In this document: positions 1-8,200 of the stretch, piece after piece
Numbering within the stretch: position 1 is the stretch's first letter
Layout: each line of letters begins with the position of its first letter
Assembly (NCBI GenBank): GCA_035525785.1
Contig: DATLDQ010000112.1
Span: forward strand, 7,612 to 71,611
DNA from: CADEED01 sp035525785
GTDB lineage: Bacteria > Pseudomonadota > Gammaproteobacteria > Steroidobacterales > Steroidobacteraceae
Direction: 5' to 3'
Length of the DNA: 64,000 bases
Translations under genes and position numbers: made by a program
The notes under the pieces: model-generated
What the model saw: only the letters and a program-made list of their open reading frames with translations
Told to the model about the DNA's origin: nothing
Databases searched by the model: none

Positions 1-320
1 TCGGTGACGCTCTTCGCCAGCAGGAACAGGCCGCCGAGGAACAGGATGATGTCGCGGCCCGAGAAACCCTGGTCGAAGAACGGCACCGTGAACAGCGGCT
101 TGGTGAGCCGCGTCAGCCAGACGATGGAGAACAACAGGCCGATGCGCGTGACCATCGCGAGCGCGAGACCTGTGATGCGTGCCGACTCACGCCGATCGGG
201 CGGCAGCCGGCTCACCAGTATCGAGATGAAGATGATGTTGTCGATGCCGAGCACGATCTCCAGCGCGGACAGCGTGAGAAACGCTATCCAGGCGTTGGGG
301 TCGGTCAGCAGCTCGATCAT
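1..320 (-). CDS. TerC family integral membrane protein (partial)
   Basis: The N-terminal 106 residues are present; the rest lies beyond the left edge. The translation begins MIELLTDPNAWIAF and carries the TerC signature EIVLGIDNIIFISILV, followed by further hydrophobic segments around residues 48-70 and 88-104. TerC proteins are multi-pass inner-membrane proteins linked to tellurite resistance and, in recent work, to manganese export; the substrate here cannot be told. It follows secF on the same strand with an 18-base gap, so it may be co-transcribed with the Sec genes. The family call is firm, the transport role is not. Confidence 0.85.
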   Translation of the reverse strand, partial: MIELLTDPNAWIAFLTLSALEIVLGIDNIIFISILVSRLPPDRRESARITGLALAMVTRIGLLFSIVWLTRLTKPLFTVPFFDQGFSGRDIILFLGGLFLLAKSVT

Positions 321-338
321 CAGCCGGCTTCAGGTTCC

Positions 339-1271
339 CTACGGACGCTCATCGAGCGGGTCCCTGGAAACCGGCGGGAATACGTGTTCCGCCTTGAGCC
401 CGAATGACAGCGCGATGGCGCTCGAGATGTAGATGGACGAGTACGTACCGGCGATGATGCCGATGAGCAGCGCCTCGGAGAAGCCGCGCAGCGATTCGCC
501 GCCCAGCACCAGCAGCGCGACCACGACGATGGACGTGACCACCTTGGTCATGATCGTGCGCGACAGGGTCTGGTTGATGGCGTTGTCGAGCGTCTGGTCG
601 GATGCGAGACGGCGGTTCTTTTCGAAATTTTCGCGGATGCGGTCGAACACGATCACGGTGTCGTTCAGCGAGTAGCCGATGACCGCGAGGATGGCCGCGA
701 CCACCGCGAGGTCGAACTTGGTCTGCGTCACCGAGAAAACGCCGAGCACCAGGATGGGGTCGTGCAGCACGGCGAAGATGGCGCCCAGTGAAAGCCGCCA
801 GGTGTGGAAGCGGAAGATGATGTACAGGCCGATCAGCGCCAGGGTGACGGCCAGCGACGTGATGGCGGCCTTGCGCAATTCGTCACCCACCTGCGGACCC
901 ACCACCTCGAGATTGGTGATCTTCATGCCCGGGTCGATCTTGGTCAGCGCTTCCTGGAAAACCGGCCGCAGTTGATCGGCCGTCTTGCCCATGTGCTGCA
1001 GCTCGACCTTCACTTCGCGGGTACTGCCGAGGAGGCTGACCACGGGCTCCTTGATGCCCGCGGCCTCGACCACGTGTCGCACGTCTTCGGTGCTCACCGA
1101 CCTGGTGAACGTCGCTTCGACCTGCACGCCACCGGTGAAGTCGATCGCGAAGTTCAGGCCCTTGGCGAAGAACGACGCGAACGAGCCGATCATGAGGATG
1201 GCCGACAGCGCGTACCACACCTTGCGCGTGGCCATGAACGGGAAGCTGGTTTTCTTATGGAAGAATTCCAC
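339..1271 (-). CDS. secF: Protein translocase subunit SecF
   Basis: SecF pairs with SecD in the inner membrane and uses the proton motive force to help pull exported proteins through SecYEG. The 310-residue product has one membrane span near residues 16-34, a periplasmic region, and a C-terminal group of spans containing the conserved GYSLNDTVIVFDRIREN motif near residues 200-215. Length is normal for the family. The start is a GTG preceded by GAGGAA seven bases upstream; no better ATG exists nearby. It lies 31 bases after secD and is clearly part of the yajC-secD-secF unit. Confidence 0.97.
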   Translation of the reverse strand: MEFFHKKTSFPFMATRKVWYALSAILMIGSFASFFAKGLNFAIDFTGGVQVEATFTRSVSTEDVRHVVEAAGIKEPVVSLLGSTREVKVELQHMGKTADQLRPVFQEALTKIDPGMKITNLEVVGPQVGDELRKAAITSLAVTLALIGLYIIFRFHTWRLSLGAIFAVLHDPILVLGVFSVTQTKFDLAVVAAILAVIGYSLNDTVIVFDRIRENFEKNRRLASDQTLDNAINQTLSRTIMTKVVTSIVVVALLVLGGESLRGFSEALLIGIIAGTYSSIYISSAIALSFGLKAEHVFPPVSRDPLDERP

Positions 1272-1302
1272 GATGCGTTTCCTCGGGTCTCGTCGGCGCC
1301 GG

Positions 1303-3174
1303 TCAGCCGATGGGTAGTTTGGCGCGCTTCTTGCTGCCGCCGAACATCAGGGTGATCAGCGCGCGTGAACCCATGAGCGCCGTGAACATGGACGTGAGGA
1401 TGCCCAGCGTCAGCACGATGGCGAAGCCCTTGATGGCGCCGGTACCAAACACGAAGAGCACCACGCCCGCGATGAACGTGGTGACGTTCGAGTCCGCGAT
1501 CGCCGAGAAGGCCTTCTCGAAGCCTGCCTTGATGGCCGCCTGGGGCGACACACCATTGCGCAGCTCCTCTCGTATGCGCTCGTAGATCAGCACGTTCGCG
1601 TCGACCGCCATGCCGACGGTGAGGATGATGCCGGCGATGCCCGGCAGGGTGAGCGCGGTCTTGAGCATGGATAGCAGCGCCGTCAGCACGACGACGTTGG
1701 CCAGCAGCACCAGGTCCGCGATCACGCCGAACAGCTGGTAGTAGACGATCATGAAGACGAACAGCGCCGCCATGCCGATGACCAGCGCACGCACGCCGGC
1801 CTCGATGTTCTGCTCGCCCAGGGTCGCCGTCACCGTGCGCTCGTTGACGATGGCGATGGGCGCGGTGAGCGCGCCGCCGCGCAACAGCTGCGCGGTTTCA
1901 CGCGCCTCGTTGGCGGTGAGGCCGGTGGTCTGGAATCGGTTGCCGAACACGCCACGGATCGTTGCCTGGTTGATGACGGTCTCTTCGCGAATGGTCCGCG
2001 TGCTCTCGGTGCCATCGGGGTTCTTCACGACCTCGCGGCGCTGCTCGATGAACACCACGGCCATGGGCTTGCCGACGTTCGCCTTGGTGGTGCGAAGCAT
2101 CGAGTCGCCGCCCGCGCTGTTCAGGGTTACCTCGATCTGCGGACCATCTTGTCCGTTGGAGTTGACCGCGTTGGTGAGCTGGTCGCCGGTGGCGATCACC
2201 TCGCGCTTGAGCAGCACCGGCCTGCCCTCGCGGTCCTTGTAGAGCTTTGCGCCAATGGGAGCCCGGCCACCCGGAAGCGGCGGCCGGGGGTCGACCAGGC
2301 GCCATTCGAGCGTAGCGACCTTGCCGAGCGTGTCGGTGACGGCCGCCGAGTTCTGCACGCCAGGCAGCTGCACGACGATGCGATTCACACCCTGCCGCTG
2401 CACGATGGGCTCGGAAACACCCAGCGTGTTCACCCGATTGCGCAGCGTGGTCACGTTCGCCGTGATGGCGAAATCGCGTCGTTCGTTCACCTGCTGGGGC
2501 GTCATCACGCAGTCCACCGCTTCGCCGCTGGACAGGTTGGCATCCCGGCATTGCAGGTCGGAGGCGATCGACCGGATGGCATCGCGCACCTTGCCGCGAT
2601 CCGAACCCGGGGGCAGGAGCACGCGCAGCCCGTTCGGGATGTCCGAATCGACGGTCAGTGAGCTGACGTCGATGAAGCTGATGCCCTTTTCGCGGAAGGC
2701 GCGGCGAAAATCCTGATCGTAGTTTTCGAGCAGCTTGGCCACCGCGCCGTCGACGTCCACTTCGTAAAGTAGATAGAGGCCGCCGCGCAGGTCGAGGCCG
2801 AGTGGCATGGCGCGCAGGCCCATCGCCTGCATCCAGCGCGGCGCGCGCGACGCGAAGGACATCGCGCTCACGTATTCCCGCGTCAGGCCATGCTTCTCGT
2901 CCTTCACGAAGTCCCGCGCGAGCAGCTGGGTCGCGTCGTCGGTGAACCGCACGACCACGTTCTCGCCCTCGATCGCGATCTTGCTGTATTTGACGGCGCC
3001 GTCGTTCAGCGCCTTCGTGATCGTGGCGAGCTCGGCTTCCGCTATGGGAGCCCGGTCCTTGCGCGTGATCTGCAGCGCGCGGTCGTCACCGAACACGTTT
3101 GGCAACGCATACAAGAGCGCCACCAGCAACACTGCGGCGACGAGAAGGTATTTCCAGCGCGCGTACTCGAGCAT
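1303..3174 (-). CDS. secD: Protein translocase subunit SecD
   Basis: SecD is the large partner of SecF in the proton-driven accessory complex of the Sec translocon. From the chosen ATG the product is 623 residues, beginning MLEYARWKYLL, with an N-terminal membrane span, a large periplasmic part (roughly 30-440) and five clustered C-terminal spans with the conserved GMAVDANVLIYERIREELR motif. The open frame reaches 32 residues further upstream, but that extension is Arg/Pro-rich, overlaps yajC and is not family-like. It starts 10 bases after the yajC stop, indicating translational proximity in one operon. Confidence 0.97.
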   Translation of the reverse strand: MLEYARWKYLLVAAVLLVALLYALPNVFGDDRALQITRKDRAPIAEAELATITKALNDGAVKYSKIAIEGENVVVRFTDDATQLLARDFVKDEKHGLTREYVSAMSFASRAPRWMQAMGLRAMPLGLDLRGGLYLLYEVDVDGAVAKLLENYDQDFRRAFREKGISFIDVSSLTVDSDIPNGLRVLLPPGSDRGKVRDAIRSIASDLQCRDANLSSGEAVDCVMTPQQVNERRDFAITANVTTLRNRVNTLGVSEPIVQRQGVNRIVVQLPGVQNSAAVTDTLGKVATLEWRLVDPRPPLPGGRAPIGAKLYKDREGRPVLLKREVIATGDQLTNAVNSNGQDGPQIEVTLNSAGGDSMLRTTKANVGKPMAVVFIEQRREVVKNPDGTESTRTIREETVINQATIRGVFGNRFQTTGLTANEARETAQLLRGGALTAPIAIVNERTVTATLGEQNIEAGVRALVIGMAALFVFMIVYYQLFGVIADLVLLANVVVLTALLSMLKTALTLPGIAGIILTVGMAVDANVLIYERIREELRNGVSPQAAIKAGFEKAFSAIADSNVTTFIAGVVLFVFGTGAIKGFAIVLTLGILTSMFTALMGSRALITLMFGGSKKRAKLPIG

Positions 3175-3184
3175 CTGTGCGCCC

Positions 3185-3517
3185 TCAGGCTCCCTTGATG
3201 GTTCCCTTGGGCACGGTGGTCGTGACCTGGAAACGCTGGACCTTGATGCGTACGCCGTCGGCGATTTCAATGGTGAGGAACTGCTCGCCCATCTCGACGA
3301 TCCTGCCGAGGATGCCGCCCGCGAGGATCACCTCGTCGCCCGCCGCCAGCGCGCTGATCATCGCCTGGTGTTCCTTCTGCTTCTTCTGCTGGGGGCGGAT
3401 CAGCAGGAAATAGAAGATGGCGACGAACATCACCATCATCACGATGGTCATCATGCCGCTGCCGGCGGGGGCGGCGCCGGCGCCTTGGGCCATCGCGTCG
3501 GGGATCAATGAATTCAT
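3185..3517 (-). CDS. yajC: Sec translocon accessory protein YajC
   Basis: YajC is a small single-span membrane protein of the SecDF-YajC complex. The 110-residue product starting MNSLIPDAMAQ has a membrane span around residues 22-43, followed by the typical RPQQKKQKEHQAMISAL stretch and a small soluble domain (GDEVILAGGILGRI). A seven-residue upstream extension (MYPRDNP) is possible, but the internal ATG has GAGAT six to eight bases upstream. It is the first gene of the sec operon, and its start lies only 20 bases downstream of the T-run of the tgt terminator, so a promoter must overlap the terminator region or lie upstream of it. Confidence 0.95.
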   Translation of the reverse strand: MNSLIPDAMAQGAGAAPAGSGMMTIVMMVMFVAIFYFLLIRPQQKKQKEHQAMISALAAGDEVILAGGILGRIVEMGEQFLTIEIADGVRIKVQRFQVTTTVPKGTIKGA

Positions 3518-3536
3518 GGGGTTATCTCGCGGGTAC

Positions 3537-3563
3537 AAAAAAACGGCGCCGCAGTTGCGGCGC
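3537..3563 (-). terminator. Intrinsic terminator after tgt
   Basis: Read on the minus strand, an uninterrupted 8-base inverted repeat (GCGCCGCA / TGCGGCGC, separated by two bases, effectively a 7-bp stem with a 4-base loop) is followed after CG by seven T residues. This is a textbook factor-independent terminator. It begins just after the tgt stop codon and ends 20 bases before the yajC start, separating queA-tgt from yajC-secDF or acting as an attenuator between them. Confidence 0.85.
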
Positions 3564-3586
3564 GGGGCGCGTATTTTGGCGGAAAA

Positions 3587-4771
3587 CTAAATTAATGCCA
3601 CCGAGACTTGCGGGTTGTCGTCCGGCTCCCCCGCCGCATGGGCGGCATATCGGCGAACTACCTCGTGCAGGGTGCCGGTCTCGATGCCGGCCCTGAGGTT
3701 GCGCATGAGATCGAGGTAATAGTGCAGGTTGTGGATGGTATTGAGCCGGGCGCCCAGGATTTCGTTGCAGCGATCGAGATGGCGCAGATACGCGCGCGAG
3801 AAATTCCTGCAGGTGTAACAAGCGCAGGCCGGGTCCAGCGGCCCGGTATCGGCCTGGTGGGCGGCGTTGCGTATATTGACCACGCCGCGTGACGTGAACA
3901 GGTGGCCGTTGCGCGCATGCCGCGTCGGCATCACGCAATCGAACATGTCGATGCCGCGCAATACGGCGGCGACGATGTCCATGGGACGTCCGACGCCCAT
4001 GAGATAGCGCGGACGGTCGATCGGCATGTGCGGCAGCAGGCCTTCGAGGATGCGCAGTCGGTCTTCCTCGGGCTCACCCACCGCGAGGCCGCCGACCGCA
4101 AGCCCCTTCCACGGCAGTTTCGACAGCGCTTCGAGCGAGGCCATCCGCAGGTTGAGATGCATGCCACCCTGCACGATGGCAAACAACTCGCCGGGGGGTG
4201 GCTCCGCGGTATCCGCGCCGCCATTCGAGTAGTAATGCCTGTGGCTGCGTTCGGCCCAGCGCATCGAGCGCTCCATCGACTCGCGCGCCTGTTGCTCGGT
4301 GGCCGGATACGGCGTGCAGTCATCGAGCGCCATGGCGATGTCCGAATGGAGCGCGAGCTGCGTATCCATGGAGTCTTCGGGTGTGAGCCGCACCGCGCTG
4401 CCGTCGATGGGCGAACGGAAGTTCACGCCCTGCTCCGTGATCTTGCGCAGTGACTCGAGGCTGAACACCTGGAAGCCGCCGGAATCCGTGAGGATGGGCT
4501 TCTTCCAGTGCATGAACGAGTGCAGGCCGCCATGCGCGCGCATGATCTCGTTGCCCGGGCGCAGCATGAGATGGAAGGTGTTGCCGAGCACGATGTCGGC
4601 GCCGAGGCCATCGAGCTCCTCGGGTGTCATGGCTTTCACGGTGCCATAGGTGCCCACGGGCATGAACGCCGGCGTCTCGACCACACCGTGCGCCAGCGTG
4701 AGCCGGCCGCGGCGCGCGGCGCCGCCTTTGGCATCGGGGAACGGGCCTAACAACTTGAATTCGGCGGTCAT
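3587..4771 (-). CDS. tgt: tRNA-guanine(34) transglycosylase
   Basis: This enzyme exchanges guanine-34 in the wobble position of GUN-anticodon tRNAs for preQ1, a step in queuosine synthesis. The 394-residue product has the (beta/alpha)8 fold signatures TPAFMPVGTYGTVKAMTPEEL, GNTFHLMLRPG, the catalytic DSGGFQVFS region, GGLAVGEP, and DCVMPTRHARNG, which contains the nucleophilic Asp. The C-terminal zinc site is CACYTCRNFSRAYLRHL plus a later His. It follows queA with three bases between stop and start, so the two are translated from one message. Confidence 0.97.
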   Translation of the reverse strand: MTAEFKLLGPFPDAKGGAARRGRLTLAHGVVETPAFMPVGTYGTVKAMTPEELDGLGADIVLGNTFHLMLRPGNEIMRAHGGLHSFMHWKKPILTDSGGFQVFSLESLRKITEQGVNFRSPIDGSAVRLTPEDSMDTQLALHSDIAMALDDCTPYPATEQQARESMERSMRWAERSHRHYYSNGGADTAEPPPGELFAIVQGGMHLNLRMASLEALSKLPWKGLAVGGLAVGEPEEDRLRILEGLLPHMPIDRPRYLMGVGRPMDIVAAVLRGIDMFDCVMPTRHARNGHLFTSRGVVNIRNAAHQADTGPLDPACACYTCRNFSRAYLRHLDRCNEILGARLNTIHNLHYYLDLMRNLRAGIETGTLHEVVRRYAAHAAGEPDDNPQVSVALI

Positions 4772-4774
4772 GAG

Positions 4775-5815
4775 TCAGGCACGCGCCCCCGGCGCGGGAT
4801 GTATCAGCATCGCATCACCATAACTGAAGAAACGGTACTGGTTCGCCACGGCGTGACGATACGCGCCGAGCACGGCCTCGCGCCCGGCGAACGCGCTCAC
4901 CAGCATGAGCAGCGTTGACCCAGGCAGATGGAAGTTCGTGAGCATGGCGTCCACCACGTGAAAGCGGAAGCCCGGGACGATGAACAACGACGAATCGCCC
5001 ACGTACGGCCGCAGTTCGCCCGAGCCCGCCGCGCTCTCGAGCGCTCGGACCACCGTGGTGCCGACGGCGACGATGCGGCCGCCACGCGCGCGCGTCGCGG
5101 CGATGCGCGCGCAGGTCTGCTCGTCCACTTCCACGAACTCGGCGTGCATGACGTGCGCGCCCACCGAGTCGGTGCGCACGGGCTGGAACGTGCCCGCGCC
5201 CACGTGCAGCGTGATGAAAGCGCGCTCCACGCCGCGCGTGGCGAGGGCCGCGAGCAGCAGCTCGTCGAAGTGTAGGCTCGCGGTGGGCGCCGCCACCGCA
5301 CCCTGCCGGCGCGCGAACAGGCTCTGGTAGCGCTGCGCGTCCGAAGCATCCGGCTCACGGCGTATGTACGGCGGCAGCGGCATCTGCCCGTAGCGCTCGA
5401 AGAAGGCCAGCGACGGCTCGGGTAGTTCGATGACCCAGAGGTCGCCGCGCTTCTCGATGACGCGCAGCGTGCCGCCACGCGAGTGCAGCGGCATGTCGGG
5501 ACGCAGCGGCTTGCTGGCGCGCGCATGCACCAGCGCGAGATTGCCTGCGGTTCCGTCGAGCGGACGCTCCAGCAGCACCTCGACCTTGCCGCCGGAATCC
5601 TTCACCGCGAAGAGGCGCGCCGGGATCACGCGCGTATCGTTGAAGACCAGCAGGTCGCCTTCGGTGAGGAGACCTGGCAGCTCGCGGATCTGCCGGTCCG
5701 CGAGCGCGCCCGTGGCGCCGTCGAGCGTGAGCAGCCTGCTAGCCGATCGCTCGGCGAGCGGTTGCTGGGCTATGAGTTCTTCGGGGAGGTCGTATTCAAA
5801 GTCGGCGCGTCGCAC
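4775..5815 (-). CDS. queA: S-adenosylmethionine:tRNA ribosyltransferase-isomerase
   Basis: QueA transfers and isomerises the ribose of S-adenosylmethionine onto preQ1 in tRNA, forming epoxyqueuosine. The 346-residue product starts MRRADFEYDLPEELIAQQP and has the family blocks FNDTRVIPARL, PTASLHF, ITLHVGAGTFQPV, GTTVVRALES, and TNFHLPGSTLLMLVSAFAG. Length is standard. It precedes tgt in the same direction (three-base gap), giving two consecutive steps of queuosine synthesis in one operon. Confidence 0.97.
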   Translation of the reverse strand: MRRADFEYDLPEELIAQQPLAERSASRLLTLDGATGALADRQIRELPGLLTEGDLLVFNDTRVIPARLFAVKDSGGKVEVLLERPLDGTAGNLALVHARASKPLRPDMPLHSRGGTLRVIEKRGDLWVIELPEPSLAFFERYGQMPLPPYIRREPDASDAQRYQSLFARRQGAVAAPTASLHFDELLLAALATRGVERAFITLHVGAGTFQPVRTDSVGAHVMHAEFVEVDEQTCARIAATRARGGRIVAVGTTVVRALESAAGSGELRPYVGDSSLFIVPGFRFHVVDAMLTNFHLPGSTLLMLVSAFAGREAVLGAYRHAVANQYRFFSYGDAMLIHPAPGARA

Positions 5816-5858
5816 GGCGGCAAGTCTACCGCCATGCGCGCGCCGCTCATCGAGTCAA

Positions 5859-6932
5859 TCATTCGAGCGTAGCGGGTCCGTCGCGGAACTCGTGGATGAC
5901 CGGGCCCGGCGGAGCGCCGGGCACACCGGGCATCGGGGGCATGGGCACGCTCATGGGCCCCGGACCTTCGAACATGACGTCGCCCATCTCCGGTCGCTCC
6001 GGCATCGTCACAGCCACCGTGACGGGCTTGCGCTGGCGGAGCACCGTGAGACTGAGCTTCTCGCCCGAACGATACGAACGCAGGATGCGCAGTGCGTGCG
6101 GACCGTCGTCGGGCTTGCGGCCGTCGATGGCCTGCAACACGTCGCCGTCTTCGAGTTTGAAGGCGCCGTCCTTGGGGGCCGAGACCACGAGCACTCCGTC
6201 GTTGACACCGAAATAGGCGCCGAGCTTGGGCGTGATGCTCGCGAGCTCGAGCCCTTCGAACTCGCCCGGCCAGAACGTGCGGAAATGCTGCATGAAAGGG
6301 CCGGTTCCCATGCTGCCGAACGCGCCCGCCTCGCCCATCGGGGGCACGCGCACGTTGAACATGCGGTCCTCCGTGACCATGGGTCGCGCGACCACGACGT
6401 AGTCATGCTTCTTGCCGTCGCGGAGCACGCGCACTTTGACTTTCTGTTCGGGCTTCACCTTGCGCATCTTGTCGAGCAACGCGCGATGAGCTTCCGTGCC
6501 GGGCAGCGTCTCGCCATCGAGAGCGATGATGATGTCGCGATCGCGCAGGCCAGCGTCCGCGGCCGGACCGCCGGGGCTCACGCCGAGTACGCGCACGCCC
6601 TGGCTGTCCGGATCATCGTCGATGCGGATGCCGAGCACTGCGCGGCGCGGGCCGCCGTCGAAGAAGCGGATTTCCTGGCGCGCGTGCGCGCCGAGCTTTC
6701 CCGAGAGCTCGGCCACTTCGCGCGCGGCCTTGTCGAGTCGCTCGCGCGCCTCCTCGAGCTGCTTGCGGGTCTTCGCCTCTTCGGCATCGACCTTGGCCGC
6801 GTCCTTGAGTGATTGCTCCTCGGCGCGGTCCTTGTTTTTTTCATCCTTGGCGGTTTGCGCGATGGCGCTGGTGCTTGCGGTCGCGCCCGCCACCAGCAAA
6901 CAAGTCGCGATCAACGATTTCATGTACGACAT
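5859..6932 (-). CDS. Secreted coiled-coil protein with two PDZ domains
   Basis: The 357-residue product has a signal peptide (cleavage probably after SAIA, near residue 25), a highly charged helical region at about 28-85 (KDEKNKDRAEEQSLKD onward) likely to form a coiled coil, a PDZ domain at about 95-180 (VSPGGPAADAGLRDRDIIIALDG) and a second at about 230-315 (KDGAFKLEDGDVLQAIDG). The C-terminus is Met/Pro-rich. There is no trypsin-like catalytic triad, so it is not a Deg protease. GGAG lies seven bases upstream of the chosen ATG. Its place as third gene behind a sigma/anti-sigma pair suggests a periplasmic sensor or effector; that role is inference. Confidence 0.75.
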   Translation of the reverse strand: MSYMKSLIATCLLVAGATASTSAIAQTAKDEKNKDRAEEQSLKDAAKVDAEEAKTRKQLEEARERLDKAAREVAELSGKLGAHARQEIRFFDGGPRRAVLGIRIDDDPDSQGVRVLGVSPGGPAADAGLRDRDIIIALDGETLPGTEAHRALLDKMRKVKPEQKVKVRVLRDGKKHDYVVVARPMVTEDRMFNVRVPPMGEAGAFGSMGTGPFMQHFRTFWPGEFEGLELASITPKLGAYFGVNDGVLVVSAPKDGAFKLEDGDVLQAIDGRKPDDGPHALRILRSYRSGEKLSLTVLRQRKPVTVAVTMPERPEMGDVMFEGPGPMSVPMPPMPGVPGAPPGPVIHEFRDGPATLE

Positions 6933-6953
6933 CGGGGAACTCCAGATCAGAAA

Positions 6954-7439
6954 TCAGAAATTGGTACTCACCATCTCCGCGTAGCGAACGCTGGCGTAGG
7001 AATTCATCAATTCGGCGCGCGTACGTTCGAGCCGCGCGACTTCGGCGCCGCGCGGTTCGGACAGGCGCGCGTCGCTCAGCGCGTCGTCTATCGTGGCGAT
7101 GTGATCCTCGATGGCCGCGAGCGCGAGCCAGGTGTCCGCGCGCACCAGCCGCGGCTGGGACACCGACTGTTCCGGCTCGGCCGCGGGCGCGGCGACCGTC
7201 TTCACTTCATCGGTTGGCGACAGCCGCCAAACGCTCACCGCCACCATGGCCAGCACCAGCGCGCTCGCGGCGCCGCGCGCCATGGAGTGCCGGCGCCGCG
7301 CGCGCGCCTTGCCGCGGGCATCGCGCGTCAGCAAGCCGTCGTAGTCGTAGCCTGGCGCCGCCGGCGCGGCTGCGACATCGAGCTGTCGCAGCCTCACCAC
7401 CAGGTGCTCGTCACGTTCCTCGGTTGAAAGTCTGGTCAT
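6954..7439 (-). CDS. Putative membrane-anchored anti-sigma factor
   Basis: A 161-residue protein with a short charged N-terminal cytoplasmic part, one membrane span at about residues 54-71 (GAASALVLAMVAVSVWRL) and a C-terminal periplasmic helical region rich in Ala, Arg and Glu. I see no His-x3-Cys-x2-Cys zinc motif. The call rests on position: it begins three bases after the stop of an ECF sigma gene and is followed by a secreted PDZ protein. The topology fits a single-pass anti-sigma, but the family is not recognisable from sequence alone. Confidence 0.5.
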   Translation of the reverse strand: MTRLSTEERDEHLVVRLRQLDVAAAPAAPGYDYDGLLTRDARGKARARRRHSMARGAASALVLAMVAVSVWRLSPTDEVKTVAAPAAEPEQSVSQPRLVRADTWLALAAIEDHIATIDDALSDARLSEPRGAEVARLERTRAELMNSYASVRYAEMVSTNF

Positions 7440-7442
7440 GGC

Positions 7443-8024
7443 TCACTCCATCAATGAGGCGCCGAATCCGGCCGGTGCCGGCGGCGACAGCTCGTTGCGC
7501 AGCCGCGCGTGTCCGCGTGCGAGCTGCGACTTGGAAAAACTGACGCTGCGGTCGAAGCCTTTGGCGATCTCCTCGTGCGACCAACCTTCCACGTCGTAGA
7601 GCCAGACCACGGAACGGGTGACCGGCGACAATTTGGCGAGCGCGCGATCGAGATCGATGAGATCGGAGGTGCGTCCCTCGGCCTCGATGGGCGTCAACTG
7701 CTGAAGCTCGGTGAAACTCTCGAGCGCCACGCGCGCGCGATGCCAGGGGGAGCGGAAAGTCATCAGGCAGCGACTCACGGCGATGCGGCGCACCCAGATG
7801 CCGAACGGCGCTTCGCCGCGGTAATCATCCAGGTGTTCGAACATGGCGATCAGCGTGTCCTGGAGCAGGTCTTCCGACAGGGCGCGATGATTCACCAGCC
7901 GCCGGATGATCCCCAACGCCGGACCGGCCACCCGCTGGAAGAGCTGCGCCCGGATGCCGGGGTCGCCTGCCCGGGCGGCGGCCAGCTCGGCCTCGGTCAC
8001 GTTGATTTCCGCCAGTCTTTGCAT
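7443..8024 (-). CDS. ECF-type RNA polymerase sigma factor
   Basis: A 193-residue sigma-70 family protein lacking regions 1 and 3. Region 2 spans about residues 30-95, with RALSEDLLQDTLIAMFEHLDDY matching the core-binding helix and FGIWVRRIAVSRCL after it. Region 4 spans about 130-185, with LSPVTRSVVWLYDVEGWSHEEIA followed by a helix-turn-helix ending SKSQLARGHARLR. It heads an operon with a membrane anti-sigma-like protein and a secreted PDZ protein, which suggests envelope-linked signalling. Autoregulation is likely in this family, but I cannot identify its promoter. Confidence 0.85.
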   Translation of the reverse strand: MQRLAEINVTEAELAAARAGDPGIRAQLFQRVAGPALGIIRRLVNHRALSEDLLQDTLIAMFEHLDDYRGEAPFGIWVRRIAVSRCLMTFRSPWHRARVALESFTELQQLTPIEAEGRTSDLIDLDRALAKLSPVTRSVVWLYDVEGWSHEEIAKGFDRSVSFSKSQLARGHARLRNELSPPAPAGFGASLME

Positions 8025-8058
8025 GTTCCTGGCCTAGATGCGCGGATCGGTAAAAGGG

Positions 8059-8088
8059 TCGCAACGGGTCACGGTGTTTCTCTATACT
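8059..8088 (+). promoter_or_regulatory. Probable promoter of tRNA-Leu
   Basis: A good -10 element, TATACT, lies at 8083-8088, twelve bases before the mature 5' end of the tRNA. The best -35 candidate is TCGCAA at 8059-8064 with an 18-base spacer, a weak match. The following run of C residues is a GC-rich discriminator of the kind seen in stringently controlled stable-RNA promoters. Confidence 0.5.
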
Positions 8089-8099
8089 TCCGCCCCCGC

Positions 8100-8187
8100 G
8101 CCGGGATGGCGGAACTGGTAGACGCGGCGGACTCAAAATCCGTTGCCCTAAAAAGGCGTGTGGGTTCGATTCCCTCTCCCGGCACCA
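8100..8187 (+). tRNA. tRNA-Leu (anticodon CAA)
   Basis: An 88-base class II tRNA with encoded CCA. The acceptor stem pairs GCCGGGA with TCCCGGC, the D-loop contains the TGGTAGAC-type sequence, the anticodon loop is CTCAAAA with anticodon CAA (reads UUG), a long variable arm follows (TTGCCCTAAAAAGGCGTG), and the T arm contains GGGTTCGATTCCC. It stands alone between the divergent sigma operon and a Nudix gene. Confidence 0.96.
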
Positions 8188-8200
8188 CTTATTCTTCTAG

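Noticed and set aside
8100..8187. tRNA-Leu as an integration site with a neighbouring island
   Set aside because: The genes that follow (Nudix, fdxA, dsbC, xerD) are chromosomal housekeeping genes and I see no repeat of the tRNA 3' end in the window.
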